The notes beneath the pieces are model-generated. The model was not told the origin of the DNA. It worked only from the letters and a program-made list of their open reading frames with translations, and did not search any database. Shown here piece by piece: positions 23,020-34,347 of a stretch of DNA of 64,000 nucleotides. The stretch lies in assembly GCA_032622095.1 (NCBI GenBank), contig CP136061.1, positions 193,756,369 through 193,820,368 on the forward strand. The letters run 5' to 3'. This stretch comes from Siphonodentalium dalli. Taxonomy: Eukaryota; Mollusca; Scaphopoda; Gadilida; Siphonodentaliidae. Position 1 is the first letter of the stretch. Each line of letters opens with the position of its first letter. Both the position numbers and the translations under genes were made by a program.

Positions 23020-24115
23020 GGGGAAAAGTCGGACGGTGGTATATTATTGCAATAGACCTATATACCAAATATCAATTGAATCTGTTAATATTTCATTGAG
23101 TTATCGCAATATCAGTGATAAAATTGTTATTAAAATAGACAAACTAAGACCCATAACTCCGGGAAATAAATTCGGACAAACCAAGTTTTCGAACTCGTCC
23201 GAGATATTGTTGCAAGAGACTCATATACCAAATATTGTTTAAATCGGTTAATATTTCATCGAGTTATCGCGCTAATGGTGATAAAATTGTTAAAAATAGA
23301 CAAACTAAGACCCATAACTCCGCGAAAAACATTTGGACAAACCTGGTTTTCGAACTCGTCCGAGATATTGTTGCAGGACACTCATATACCAAATATTGTT
23401 GAGATCGGTTAATATTTCATCGAGTTATCGCGATAACGGTGATAACATTGCTAAAAATAGACAAACTAAGACCCATAACTCCGCGAAAAACATTTGGACA
23501 AACCTGGTTTTCGAACTCGTCCGAGATATTGTTGCAGGAGACTCATACACCAAATATTGTTGTAATCAGTTAATATTTCATCGAGTTATCGCGCTATCGG
23601 TGACAAAATTGCTAAAAATAGACAAACTAAGGCCCATAACTCCGCGAAAAAAATTTGGACAAACCTCAGGCTGGTTTTCGAACTCGTCCGAGATATTGTT
23701 GCAGGAGACTCATATACCAAATATTGTTGAAATCGGTTAATATTTCATCGAGTTATCGCGCTATCGGTGATAAAATAACTAAAAATAGACAAACTAAGGC
23801 CCATAACTCCGCGAAAAAAATTTGGACAAACGTGGTTTTCGAACTCGTCCGAGATATTGTTGCAGGAGACTCATATACCAAATATTGTTGAAAATCGAGT
23901 TATCGCGCTATCGGTGATAACATTGCTAAAAATAGACAAACTAAGGCCCATAACTCCGCGAAAATAATTCGGACAAACCTGGTTTTCGAACTCGTCCGAG
24001 ATATTGTTGCAAGAGTCTCATATACCAAATATTGTTGAAATTGGTTAATATTTGCGTGAGTTATCGCGCTATCGATGAAAAACTTAACTAAAAACCATCT
24101 AAGATGGATAACTCT
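23020..24115 (+). repeat. Satellite array, 161-bp unit, about 7 copies
   Basis: The landmark CGTCCGAGATATTGTTGCA recurs at 23196, 23357, 23518, 23685, 23846 and 23992, so the basic period is 161 bp, with one 6-bp insertion and one 15-bp deletion. Each unit also has TTTCATCGAGTTATCGCG and CCCATAACTCCGCGAAAA. Arg/Ser-rich open frames here are repeat artefacts. It is not a CRISPR array: units are contiguous and there are no unique spacers. Confidence 0.9.
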
Positions 24116-25248
24116 TGTAAAAAAGTTCGGACGTGACCCATTTTCTACAGGCAGTAAATAGTCATTGGGAGCAACTGCCATACCAATTTTTTTTTTAATC
24201 CGTTCACAAAAGTCAAAGTTATAAGGCATTCTTTATGTCCGCCCGCCGCCGCCCGCCCGCCAACCGTCCCTCGCCAAACCATAAGTCGATTTTTTGAAAA
24301 ACTCGACTAAAAAATCATACCAGAAATATGCAGGGACCGCAATTTGCTATTGATGAAGGACATTGGAAACATGCAACTAACACAAATATTTTACATGATT
24401 TCCATCAAAAGAAACCGCTGTCTTAAATCCCAAATCGCTGTCTTAAATATTTACTAATATACATGATATCCACAACCACAATACACTGTTCAAAGCAATT
24501 CAAATCTGTATTGTGAATTCAGAAGAACAAAAAAAACCAAGAAGTGTCATATCAACCAGAGCCAGGTGTCTATGGAATTAACTCCCATGTGATTGTAAGC
24601 TTCGCATTGAAACTAGTGATAAATATCATAAATACCTGAAAACACATTTCATTAACAGATACACCCCAAATAACAATCCAGTTTGTATGTATACTGTCCC
24701 CTATTATATACACTAAGGCAATGCTAGCCTGCAGTTCCTGACATCAGAGACTGTCCAGAAGAGGGGGCAGAAATTAATCTACTCCTTATTCTCATAGTAT
24801 AATCCTCTCTCTCCTGGTCCTCTTCTGGCGAGGAACAGGCCAACAAACTAATATGCCACATTTCTTCCGTGTGTCACTATTTGCCACTCATGTACATGTA
24901 CATCTGAACAACAATGCAACATTAATCAATTTAATTATGACCGTAACTAATTCCTCAAACAAATCAAGCTGTATTCACACCCGATATCTCATTGACCACC
25001 TAAAATTACTGTTATTCCTCACATTCTTGAAAAGTATTGCAAGATGATCGCGCAGGTCACAGCATGAAGGCATTAAGATAATCACATTGGCTACCATATA
25101 AAGCATAACACAAAAATGACTACAATCTCCATCTCACACCCCGACCCCCCCCCCCCCCCCCCATTTTCCAGAATCTATATCTGACCTTTTCTTCGATTTA
25201 AAAAATATTTGTATCTATCTTTTCGAGACGTGACAAAATTATACATAC
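24116..25248. other. GST intron 3, 5' part; no gene seen
   Basis: This contains a short GCCCGCCGCC-type tract near 24240 and a long C run near 25145. No exon-like frame was found. Confidence 0.45.
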
Positions 25249-25367
25249 CTTTTTATTTTCGTCTTTCGTAAAGAAAAAGATTTCACTGAGTTTCACCATG
25301 AGTTCCTCAGATGTATCAATAATTATGTCGATGACAAAATGCTCCATCTCACTCTTTCCTGCTAGAC
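25249..25367 (-). CDS. GST gene exon 3 (residues 76-115)
   Basis: After a TTACAG acceptor, two bases complete Gly76. The exon then encodes LAGKSEMEHF and continues to KDENKK, ending at a GTATGT donor in phase 0. This is the start of the all-helical C-terminal domain of sigma GSTs, where GLAGK-type linkers followed by an acidic helix are typical. The open frame extends past both borders, but the flanking translation is not GST-like, so the splice sites define the exon. Confidence 0.88.
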
Positions 25368-26795
25368 CTGTAACACGATTTAAATGATGTTGAAGCGCTC
25401 GCCTATACATGTAACATATTGGGATACCTTGAACAGGATATTTGTGAGGCGACTCACCCAGCTTTGATCCAAATGTTCGATCGTTAGAAATATCATGCGT
25501 GACGACATCAGTTGGATTTTTGTTTTTTTGGTGGAAATTGTGCTGAAAACTTGGTCTTGTTCTGACATGTAGTTGGATTTTCCGACCAGTATATATACGT
25601 ATACAGTGTGTCATCTATTATCCCAATATAATATTTTCCTACTTTGGGTTAATTATTTTGGACTACATGCATGGACTCGTTGTAAAAATCCCCCACCACA
25701 TGGATGGTTGTCTGGAATTTCCAAGAGATGAAAAGCTTGAAATACCAGTTGGAATAATCCAACCCAGGTGCTATGTGCAATGTCCCCGATATGTACATTT
25801 CTGTCTGGTCCGAGGGATGCCGTTTGAAATTCAAATTTGTTTAGCGCCAACGGAGACCCGCTGATCACACCCCTTATTCAATCGCAACTTCTCGGATTAT
25901 CGTTCTTGCCGCGTACAGAAATCACCGAGGTTTGCCGATTGACCCCTTATTGTGTATGCTGATCGTTGTGTGCGACAGGCCGTAAGATTCAAAATTGCTA
26001 AATTTTAGGTTTCAATCGCACTCACACTAAATGTCAAATCTGGAAGAAAACCATAAGATTATATATTTATCTTCAGTATAACCAATTCTATAACGCAAAA
26101 ACCATATATGTTCGCAAAAAGTAACATCAAAATTTGTTGAAATAATCTTTCTGATATAATTATGGGTTAGTTTTACACGCAAGGACGACTGGTGTTAACA
26201 CCTACTTTATATACGATTGCAATATCTCACTCGTAATTTAACCCTTTCTATACTAAATACTCAATGGCGAGGATAGTTCCATTTGGAAATGTTGAGATAA
26301 TAAGTTTTCTTATGTACTTGTATTATCTGTCGTTTGCTTATTTTTTCTGAAAACCTCTCAAGCTGAATAATATACAATTCCAATTTATAATATATATAAT
26401 AATAACTGAGTGGGAGAAATAGAGAAAAGAAATGATTAAAACAAAGAATGTTCTATGCTTCAGGCAGCACCCGTGTATATAATTTGTATGGGCTTAGTCC
26501 TTCAGAATTACCAACGCTGTTCTGGGAAAATATAACTGCCCAACTGCCCAACTGATTCGAAATTTATTTTGTTATCTCACGTTTTCCGCCATTAGTATAC
26601 GTTAACAAAGTATACATTGAAATCCCTGAGTCGTTATTTCGTGGGAGAATCAGAATAAGAAACTGAGTACGGTACGGGGACGTGCTATAAACCGCGATTA
26701 CGCTTATTCTAGGTCAGATTTTGAGATCCACGTGGTCGCCAGTACTATAGGTATAATGTTCTCCCAGCGTCAAACATTGAAGGTGGACGACCACG
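25368..26795. other. GST intron 2; no gene seen
   Basis: Open frames between 25.6 and 25.9 kb lie on both strands and lack domains. No repeat recognised. Confidence 0.4.
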
Positions 26796-26799
26796 TTAA

Positions 26800-27279
26800 A
26801 GGTACTCAATCCGTAAAGAGGGTCCCCATCTCAACAGATTCCAACAACAACAATCCGATCAGAGGGTCCTATATTACTATTTCTTTGGCTTTGGGGGTAA
26901 AAAATATTTGATTCGAGTCGAGGAACCCATCAAACAAAGCTCAGAGTTATTAGATATTGATTTTTGAAATTTGTTATGTTCTCGAGATGAGTACTAATAA
27001 TTGCCGTCAATTTCGTATCCTGCTTGAGATTTTTACACCAAAACTCTATTCAAACAGACAAGGATGGATAACTCTAAAATCAAGTGGTAATAAAAACGCA
27101 ATTTTGACTGAGATCTGGGCCAGAAAGTATTCCCGATAATGAAAAATAAGAGATTTCTAAAATTGATATCTAACAAGTCTGAGCTTTGATGGGTGACTTC
27201 CTCGACTCGAATCAAATATTTTTGACCCCCGAAGCCATTGAAATAGTAATTGAGAGGAGTTTTATCGGATTGAGTACCT
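26800..27279 (+). mobile_element. TTAA-flanked MITE, family A copy 2 (GST intron 2)
   Basis: TTAA at 26796-26799 and 27280-27283 bracket inverted ends AGGTACTCAATCCG and CGGATTGAGTACCT. The subterminal TATTTCTTTGGCTTTGGGGG and AAAGCTCAGAGTTATTAGAT blocks are mirrored near the right end. No ORF. Confidence 0.8.
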
Positions 27280-27472
27280 TTAAGCGTTATATTATAGCTA
27301 CTTTGGCCAATCAAGGACTTTAGCCCTCTTGTGTCAAAAGCTTGGTTGACTTGTTGTGTATGGGGAAAGACCTCCGCCGTGCCCATCCACCCTCAGTCGG
27401 CGATGTGTGTTCATCGGAAATTGTGCCTTTAAAACGTTCATTTATTGAATACTCGCGTGAACGACCACTCAC

Positions 27473-27565
27473 CATGCATCCTTGCGACGTGTCTTGCAAT
27501 AGACACGCTCTGTGGAAACTTCTTTCCATCGACTTCGAGGATAGGCAGTACGCCCAGTGGTGTAG
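27473..27565 (-). CDS. GST gene exon 2 (residues 45-75 plus 1 nt)
   Basis: An AG acceptor (TTTCACTTCAG) precedes a 93-nt exon whose first two bases complete codon 45. It encodes TPLGVLPILEVDGKK and then QSVSIARH, the canonical end of the GST N-terminal domain: cis-Pro52 and the Gln63-Ser64 pair that holds the gamma-glutamyl group. It ends CATG before a GTGAGT donor, leaving one base for the next exon. Phases match exons 1 and 3 exactly. Confidence 0.9.
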
Positions 27566-28700
27566 CTGAAGTGAAATAATTGATCAATTTGCGGAAATTA
27601 CCCCACATATGGATTGAATGTCCATCTAAATATAAATCCGATTTACTATCTGTATTATCTTCCAAAACATAACTCTGATCGATATCTAGCATCATTATAA
27701 ACCTCAAAATAAGAATGTCCCCCTTAAAGGCCCACTTAAATTTCGAACCCCCAGATCACATTATATAAAATAGATGCCATGTGATATACTATTTGAAAAA
27801 GGAAGCTCCAAAATATTGTATTATCAACTTATCCGATGCACTAAACTTTGAACATGTTGTTTTTGTTGAGGCACCGATGTGATTTCTGTGCTTAAGTTTC
27901 ATATGGATTGTACTGCAAAATCTACTATTTTCAACGGAAGATGAATAAGTCTTTATCTTAGTTTGAATTATGTTGCATTCTTGGAGCGAAACGGGGGAAA
28001 TGTTTCTATGAGTTCAGCTATTTGATATTACTCTATGGACACCTTCTGAGACACAGACGTTCCAAAGTGGTGATGAATTATAATATTTTAATCATATTTT
28101 ATGTCATAGATTGTTATTAAAACCGTATATCAAGGCACTATACAAATAATCGGTGACTCAGGAGTGACTCGAAAATTAAATAGGCCTCTAAGTTTGTGCA
28201 TGTGTACATATTCAGTACATAATATGACTGATAAAGTATTGGAGCTAATGTCGACCTGCTGATTCCCATGCGTGGGTGGGCACCCTGTGGGCAGAGGTAT
28301 AGTGCTTAGAATTCAAAAGTCACAAAACCGTTATGCGGTTAGGAAAATCTTTTTGAAGAATCATGTGAAGAACAGCTTAGTTCTGCATGTAACCACGTGC
28401 CACGACAAGACTTCTATGCACCTTGTCATCATTCTATATACAAGTAGGCAGACGATTCAATACTGCGATGAGGCCGCTTTTTGAATACAGCTCGCTCCCT
28501 TTTGTGTATATATGCCAAGCCGCCAAGGAGGTGTCCACTTAACTGAAAATTCTGGCAGTTGAACATGAACCAATATCCAGTATACTTGAACATGTTCCCT
28601 CTTCATGTACCCAGTGATTTTATGATTTTTGGAAAGTCGACACTTCCCATTCAATATTGGTGTTCACTCACCATATCGTTAGTTATAATATATCTTCCCA
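27566..28700. other. GST intron 1, distal part; no gene seen
   Basis: No exon or repeat that I can support. Confidence 0.4.
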
Positions 28701-28704
28701 TTAA

Positions 28705-29052
28705 AGGTACTCAATCCGATTAGACGCTCCTAAATTACTATTTCTTTGGCTTCGGGCGTAAACAAATATTTGATTCGTGTGAGGAACCCACCCATCAAAG
28801 CTCAGAGTGATCAATTATCGATTTTTGAAGTTAATTTTGAAGTTAATAGTTTTGAAGTTAATTTTTGGAGATGTGGTCCTCTTTCACGAACTCAAACATA
28901 CAAATTGCGGGTGTAAGATGGATAACTCTAAAATCAAGTGGTTATTATTGTTTCAGCTTTGACGGGTGGGTTCCTCGACTCGAATCAAATATTTTTTACC
29001 CCCAAAGCCAAAGAAATAGTTATTTAGGAGCGTCTAATCGGATTGAGTAACT
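28705..29052 (+). mobile_element. TTAA-flanked MITE, family A copy 3 (GST intron 1)
   Basis: TTAA at 28701-28704 and 29053-29056 flank inverted ends AGGTACTCAATCCGATTAG and CTAATCGGATTGAGTAACT. The arms pair for about 100 bp (CTTTGGCTTCGGGCG with its mirrored partner). This is the cleanest copy of the family. Confidence 0.82.
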
Positions 29053-29456
29053 TTAAGTTGGTGGATGTTTTTATACATTTCACCATGAGTGGAATAAAGA
29101 ATTCAAGATTAATTTGCGAAATTGTTCATTGAAGTGTTTTAACAACGAGTCAAACGGCACAACAGTTATACGAAATAGCGTGCTTCTGCTCCTCCTTTTC
29201 CTAATTCAGTTGTTCATGCCGTTTAAATCATAATCCCACAAACAAGTAGCCTCTTTTATCCTCAGAATCAAGGTAAATGATCGATTACCCACCCCCCCCC
29301 CCCATATAGACATGAATATCATACACCACATACCCTGGCACATAATTTGATCATCGCAGTCTGGGCAAGACGATGTTGCGCGGGTTTGACCTTGATCTGT
29401 GTTGAAGGACGTCTCAATACGGTAGCATGGAGCCGCCACTTACAAAAATAAAATCC

Positions 29457-29575
29457 ACCCCTATATCGGCGTATATATACGCCGATTTCTGCGTAGTTAC
29501 GCCGATCATCGGCGTAGTTACGCTGACCATCGGCGTAATATCATCGGCGTAATTATGCCGACCATCGGCAAATAA
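29457..29575. repeat. Cluster of short ATCGGCGTAA palindromes
   Basis: At least six copies of ATCGGCGTA or its complement TACGCCGAT alternate within about 120 bp, making overlapping hairpins such as ATCGGCGTATATATACGCCGAT (described, 29464-29485). It lies in GST intron 1. Function unknown. Confidence 0.7.
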
Positions 29576-29932
29576 TCAACTAATATTGCCGAAACGTCCA
29601 CCCAGCGACATCGATAGGCCTACCATTCTAGAAAAAACAATGGGCACACAATTTCTAAATTTTGGCTCCTCAATTCGGGACGAATTAATAACCGATAAAA
29701 ACCACAATACTTCCGCCAACCATGCAATTACTATATATAATCCATACTATAATCCTGAATGATATGTGAGCGCTGCCAATTTGGGATATAAAATTTATTA
29801 GAATAGCAAGATTATCCTCTATTTCCATCATATTACCAAAGCGGAGTCTTCCAGATCACTTTAACAGTACATTGCACAGAGTGAAATTACATGATTCCAA
29901 CAGGGATACGACGCAAGTCACATAATAAACAT

Positions 29933-30505
29933 AAAACCGTATACTAGTACTCACAAGGTTTAAGCGAAGGCCAATCCGATTTTTTTATCCTGACATCTTC
30001 ATATTTGGCACCGACATACGCCATTATGAACCGGATTGTCTCGCCCCTACCTCGACCATCAAAGTACGTTAATTTCACACAAGGCATATTAGCGGCAACT
30101 GTATATCACAATGTCTAAGACGTCTGGTAGTATACTTGTAGCGTGGAAGTCTCGAATCAAGTGACGGGTTGTTGTATATATATATATATATAGGCAAGAC
30201 ATGATTCGGCAGAAATGTATTATATGTCAAGTATGGGACAAGTACACCACACCACGAATACGATACTAGTATAGGTCTCACATGGGTGATAATAGGTCTC
30301 GCTTGACGGAAGGTATTGAAGTAATCTTCCGAATGACAAAGCACGTCTGAACGTAAATGATTTTTAAATAAAATTTGTATGCACCCCTAATTACATGAGA
30401 CCAATATGTGAGTTATTCAGTAGAGTATCCATGGTCGTTATCATCGTGATAATGCGAAAATATAGTTGTAACAATTCAGATACCATATACCATAAAGCTA
30501 AACCG
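29933..30505. repeat. Duplicated GST exon 1 and upstream block, copy 2; presumed promoter side
   Basis: This block pairs with 129-690. The part above 30087 lies upstream of the GST start codon and should contain the 5' UTR and promoter, but I see no certain TATA box or transcription start. A short (TA)n run near 30175 is longer here than in the other copy. Confidence 0.7.
29955..30087 (-). CDS. GST gene exon 1 (residues 1-44 plus 1 nt)
   Basis: The exon begins with an ATG giving MPCVKLTYFDGRGRGE and ends at SLKP plus one base, followed by a GTGAGT donor. It encodes the first beta-alpha-beta part of the thioredoxin-like glutathione-binding domain. Tyr8 is the expected catalytic tyrosine of sigma GSTs, and Arg14, Trp39 and Lys43 are expected glutathione contacts. 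The ATG was chosen because it sits at the usual family N-terminus; the frame remains open further upstream, but that extension is not GST-like. An almost identical exon lies at 152-284. Confidence 0.9.
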
Positions 30506-30609
30506 GTTACTTGCTTTTATGTTTTGTATACGGTATCATCATGATAAGGCAAATGTCACCATTGGGACTGACATTCCTTGTCAACTGGTCCTACTAATCT
30601 GATATGATA

Positions 30610-31125
30610 CTGGCGTGTCATGCGGAATTGCTATGATACTGATATGCCAAACTTATGCTGTTAAGAAACAGAGCCGTTATTTTTTCTATAAGGTTCTCAT
30701 TTTCGCGGTTTTGGACTAATAGTCAGTGACTGTATGAAATATTCAAGAACCAATATCCTTCAAATTCAACAACGACTGCGCTAGTGCTTGCAAAACGACA
30801 GAAAACCCCTTTCAATGCAAAGTCCGATTTTTGTATCAACCCATATTTCCTTGATCATTTTTCAAATTTATTGATTATAATAATGTGATACATTAAGCCA
30901 ACTTGTTTTGTCGGTTTGCAACAACCAACACACCCATCATTATAATATTTATGGCAGATATGTTTTTGAATGTTTTATACACAGTGTGGCTTTTCGTCGA
31001 TTCGTGCAGATTAACAAAACACGGCGACAATGACAACTTTAGATAACATAAGGTACTTTTTTCTTAACAGCTCAGTTTGCCCTACCATATCATGGCCGTT
31101 TAGCAGGACCCACGACCAGGGGTGA
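30610..31125. mobile_element. MITE, family D copy 2
   Basis: It shares GGAATTGCTATGAT near the left end, TTGCAAAACGACAG and TTTGCAACAACCAACA inside, and TTTGCCCTACCATA.CATGG near the right end with the copy at 13617-13977. It is longer and more diverged. Confidence 0.55.
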
Positions 31126-32788
31126 TTCAGTCTGGCTGTCAACAAACCGCACACTAAAAACTGGGGAGCAAATAATCTGAGGATACAGCAATTTTTATTC
31201 AACGTCTATAGTGTATAGATTATTTAAGCAACTAAATAATTGAAATTATGCCTCTTGGCATTTGTGTAGCGAAACTCGAATCGGCATAAAAAAATACTGG
31301 CAGCTGAATGGTCTATAATATATCTTCGGTTAATCAATGTGAAAGAAATTCATAGGCTATGTTAATTTCTCGGCCATTTTTGCCGAGTTGGTTGGGGTGA
31401 GGGTATTGTTCTATACTGTTGTGGAAAAAATCAATTTATAACCAGGAATAAGTATGGTCAGTCTCTTTGAACAGCCGACGAAAATCCTATATCGGAATTA
31501 CATGGAGTTCTAAACGCAAAAAAAAAAACTCAATTTGGATCAGTACCGTAATGAATCGTGGGCATGGCTTAACTCTTACACGGTAGAATATGCATATATG
31601 GGAAATAATTAGTTGATTGTAATCTTAAAGCAATAATGACGTTTTGTGGTATCTTCGACTTGTTGGCACAGTGTGCATATTTGGACCACCAATCAACACA
31701 AATCCCAGAGTGAACAAAATTAGGCACTCAAAGTGTGTCCTAGCTCCATATAATCTGGCAAATTAACCCTTTGCAACAAAATTAAGATTTTATGGCTAAA
31801 AATGGCTATTGATTTAAATGAATAATGAATTATTTGGGATTGAAGTACACCTTTAATATCGAAAAGTGGACAAAGTCGCATTTCGTCGCGTGATTAATGA
31901 TCCGTCTATAATCATTCTCGAATTTGTATTGGGAATCGACCAGGAAGTTCTTCCGATGAAGCCAACCCCAGTTTTGAGCCCGAACAAAAGCGAGGAGTGC
32001 TTTCAAGTCACTAAGTTGTCATTTCCTTTCATGTATTGAAAAGCGACTTGTTTGCGTCTTGAAGAACTGTTAGTACTGACATCCAGTTAAAGGGACACAA
32101 CAATCTTCCCCGGTATACCCCGATTGACTGAAGCAATAACATATATATATACGGCGGAATCCCGCAGATAACTATTTTTAGCCACAATTCCAATCCGCGC
32201 GATCCGATTGGTCGGCGATCTTTCGTCACCAATTTGATACGATAGTTTTGAGAATAATAACTCTCATTCTCAAGACCAAATAAATTAATTAAAACTTAAT
32301 TAGTTAGAACGCATATTTGAGTTAGATTATCGGAGTTTTATCTCCGTGTATGTTGTGTTGAATGGGAATGTTGTGTCCTCACATATGAAATCAACGATTA
32401 TTGCCTGGAAAACTTGTCAAAAACTCGGTTCGAATTGAAGTTCGTGTGATCAGATCAGGCTATGTTGTTGACATTCTAATTGAATATTGTCAACAGCGGG
32501 AATTCTCATCCTGATGACCCAGGAGAGTGACCCAGGTCACAATTAATGGGAACTTTTGGAGAACCTATCGTTCAAACACGCAGATTTAAAAAAAACAGTG
32601 TGTGTAGATAGCGTCAGAAAAATGTACATGTAGCAAGTGCAATTTGACACTAAAATGTACATGTATGGCTTTGGACTGGACTGGCCGCAGTAGGCCTACA
32701 CTAGTACAGGCCTTGCAGATTCAAATTGAACTAAAGTCTCCAACAGTGACCTGTAGTATTAAAATAACTAATTTCAAAATGTGTGGCC
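31126..32788. other. Unassigned region
   Basis: No exon-like frame, RNA gene or repeat family that I can support in about 1.7 kb. Confidence 0.4.
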
Positions 32789-32794
32789 CAGTAT

Positions 32795-33280
32795 TGTGGG
32801 ATGCCAAATTGACATTTAATAAATAATTGAGCTTAAGCGCAATAAGGAATCCCTTATTAGCGCAATAAGGAAAAATCTAATTGCCCTTAAGCACAATAAG
32901 AGATTCCTTATTGCGTTTAAGCGCAATAAGGAATTTCCTTATTGGGCTTAAGTGCAATAAGAATATTCCTTATTGCGCTTAAGCGCAAATAAGGAATATT
33001 ACATAAACTCCCTATAATTCCAATAGTGTAGTCCATGGTGCAATGGGTGGAGTTTATTGGTCACATGGTGACTGTCCACGTGTATGCCTATTCAGATTAT
33101 ATCCCTGTTAACAGGCAAATATAGGATAATTCTACTATTTTCTCATGAGGGAGATATTAATTGCACTTAAGCGCAATAAGGATGTATTGCGGTTAAGCGT
33201 ATAATAAGGAATGTTCTTAATAAGATTCCTTATTGCGCTTAAGCTCAATTATTTATTAAATGTCAATTTGGCATCCCATA
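32795..33280. mobile_element. CTTAAG-rich MITE, family J copy 1, 6-bp target duplication CAGTAT
   Basis: The inverted ends are T(G/A)TGGGATGCCAAATTGACA. The exact direct repeat CAGTAT flanks it (32789-32794 and 33281-33286). Both subterminal regions are arrays of the palindrome TTGCGCTTAAGCGCAATAAG, and the core contains CCCTGTTAACAGG. No ORF. The 6-bp duplication and TAT terminus resemble what I recall for the IS3EU superfamily; this is a tentative link. Confidence 0.8.
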
Positions 33281-33332
33281 CAGTATTAGATATATTGGGA
33301 GGAGGGTAGATCATGCCATGAATCTCTACTCT

Positions 33333-34341
33333 TATGGGATGCCAAATTGACATTTAATAAATAATTGAGCTTAAGCGCAATTAGGAATCTCTTATTGCGC
33401 TTAACGCTTAAAGGGGTACTGTACGCCATTTTCAATAAATTCCCGGTGATAACAACGATCTATTATCGATACTATATAGAAATATAAGTAATTTGAGTCG
33501 AAGATGTATTCTGTAAACGCTCAGGTTAATAGGCTATCTTAAAATTTAATAATTTAAAAGTTAATAATTTAATATAAATTGATTTTATGGCTCCAGCCAT
33601 AAAATGGCGTCTCTTAAAATTGGAATTTCCGTGTACAAAACGTAATCAAATTATAATTGAGGGATACTGGATTAATAAAACAATTGCACACACGATCGTT
33701 TGAAACATTATGCTTATACGGGGAGAAAACCCAAGCCACTCATTGACTAGTGACCATACACTAACTTAAATGAGTATATGGGACTACTAAGCATATAATA
33801 TAATGTTTATTTGATTCATTTGGTTGAAAACTGTACAAAAATTACTCGACAACGACAATTTGTATTTTTGCATTCCGGTAAATTTGCCATCCGTAACAAT
33901 ACTTCGTACTCAACAGACTTTCAAAAAATGGAAAAGTTGTTACCTTATTCTCCGACTCGGGGATTATAGAAACCAACAACAACATCTTGGGTACAGTACC
34001 CCTTTAAGGAATATTCTTATTGAGCTTAAGCACAATTAGATCTTCCATTATGCGCTTAAGCGCAATAAGAACATCCCTTATTGCGCTTAAGCGCAATTAC
34101 ATCCTTATTGCGCTTAAGCGCAATTATTATCTCCCTCATGAGATCACCCCTCTGCAAATAGTAGAATTATCATATATTGCCTGTTAACAGGGATAGATAT
34201 TGATTGCACCATGGACTAAACCATTTGAATTATAGGGAGTTTATGTAATAAGGAATTTTCTTATTGCGCTTAAGCGCAATAAGGGATTCCTTATTGCGCT
34301 TAATCTCAATTATTTATTAAATGTCAATTTGGCATCCCATA
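33333..34341. mobile_element. CTTAAG-rich MITE, family J copy 2 (inverted), 6-bp target duplication TACTCT
   Basis: The ends TATGGGATGCCAAATTGACA and their complement are flanked by exact TACTCT repeats (33327-33332 and 34342-34347). The core (CTCCCTCATGAGAT, GCCTGTTAACAGGG, GGGAGTTTATGTAATA) is that of copy 1 in reverse orientation, so the two elements lie head to head. A second MITE (33412-34003) is inserted in its left array. Confidence 0.82.
33412..34003. mobile_element. TTAA-flanked MITE, family K, nested in J copy 2
   Basis: Perfect inverted ends AGGGGTACTGTAC and GTACAGTACCCCT are flanked by TTAA at 33408-33411 and 34004-34007. Removing it restores a continuous CTTAA-type array in the host element. 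No coding frame. Confidence 0.82.
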
Positions 34342-34347
34342 TACTCT

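Larger units (their letters stand above)
14612..30087 (-). other. Sigma-class GST gene, five coding exons (gene span)
   Basis: Five minus-strand coding exons can be joined with consistent phases (1, 1, 0, 0) and GT/AG borders into 207 residues, the usual length for cytosolic sigma GST (HPGDS family, also the source of cephalopod S-crystallins). The family conjugates glutathione to electrophiles or isomerises prostaglandin H2, as a cytosolic dimer. Visible family residues are catalytic Tyr8, Arg14, Trp39 and Lys43, cis-Pro52, the Gln63-Ser64 glutathione clamp, and the helix-capping Thr154-x-x-Asp157. Introns are 2389, 2105, 9056 and 1302 bp and are full of transposons. I saw no stop or frameshift. 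The 5' UTR and promoter are not resolved. Function beyond glutathione transfer cannot be read from the sequence. Confidence 0.9.

Noticed and set aside
23333-23891. Arg/Ser-rich repeat proteins
   Set aside because: The frames follow the 161-bp satellite and lose frame at its indels.
23020-24115. CRISPR-like array
   Set aside because: Repeats are contiguous 161-bp units with no unique spacers, and the genome is eukaryotic; it is satellite DNA.
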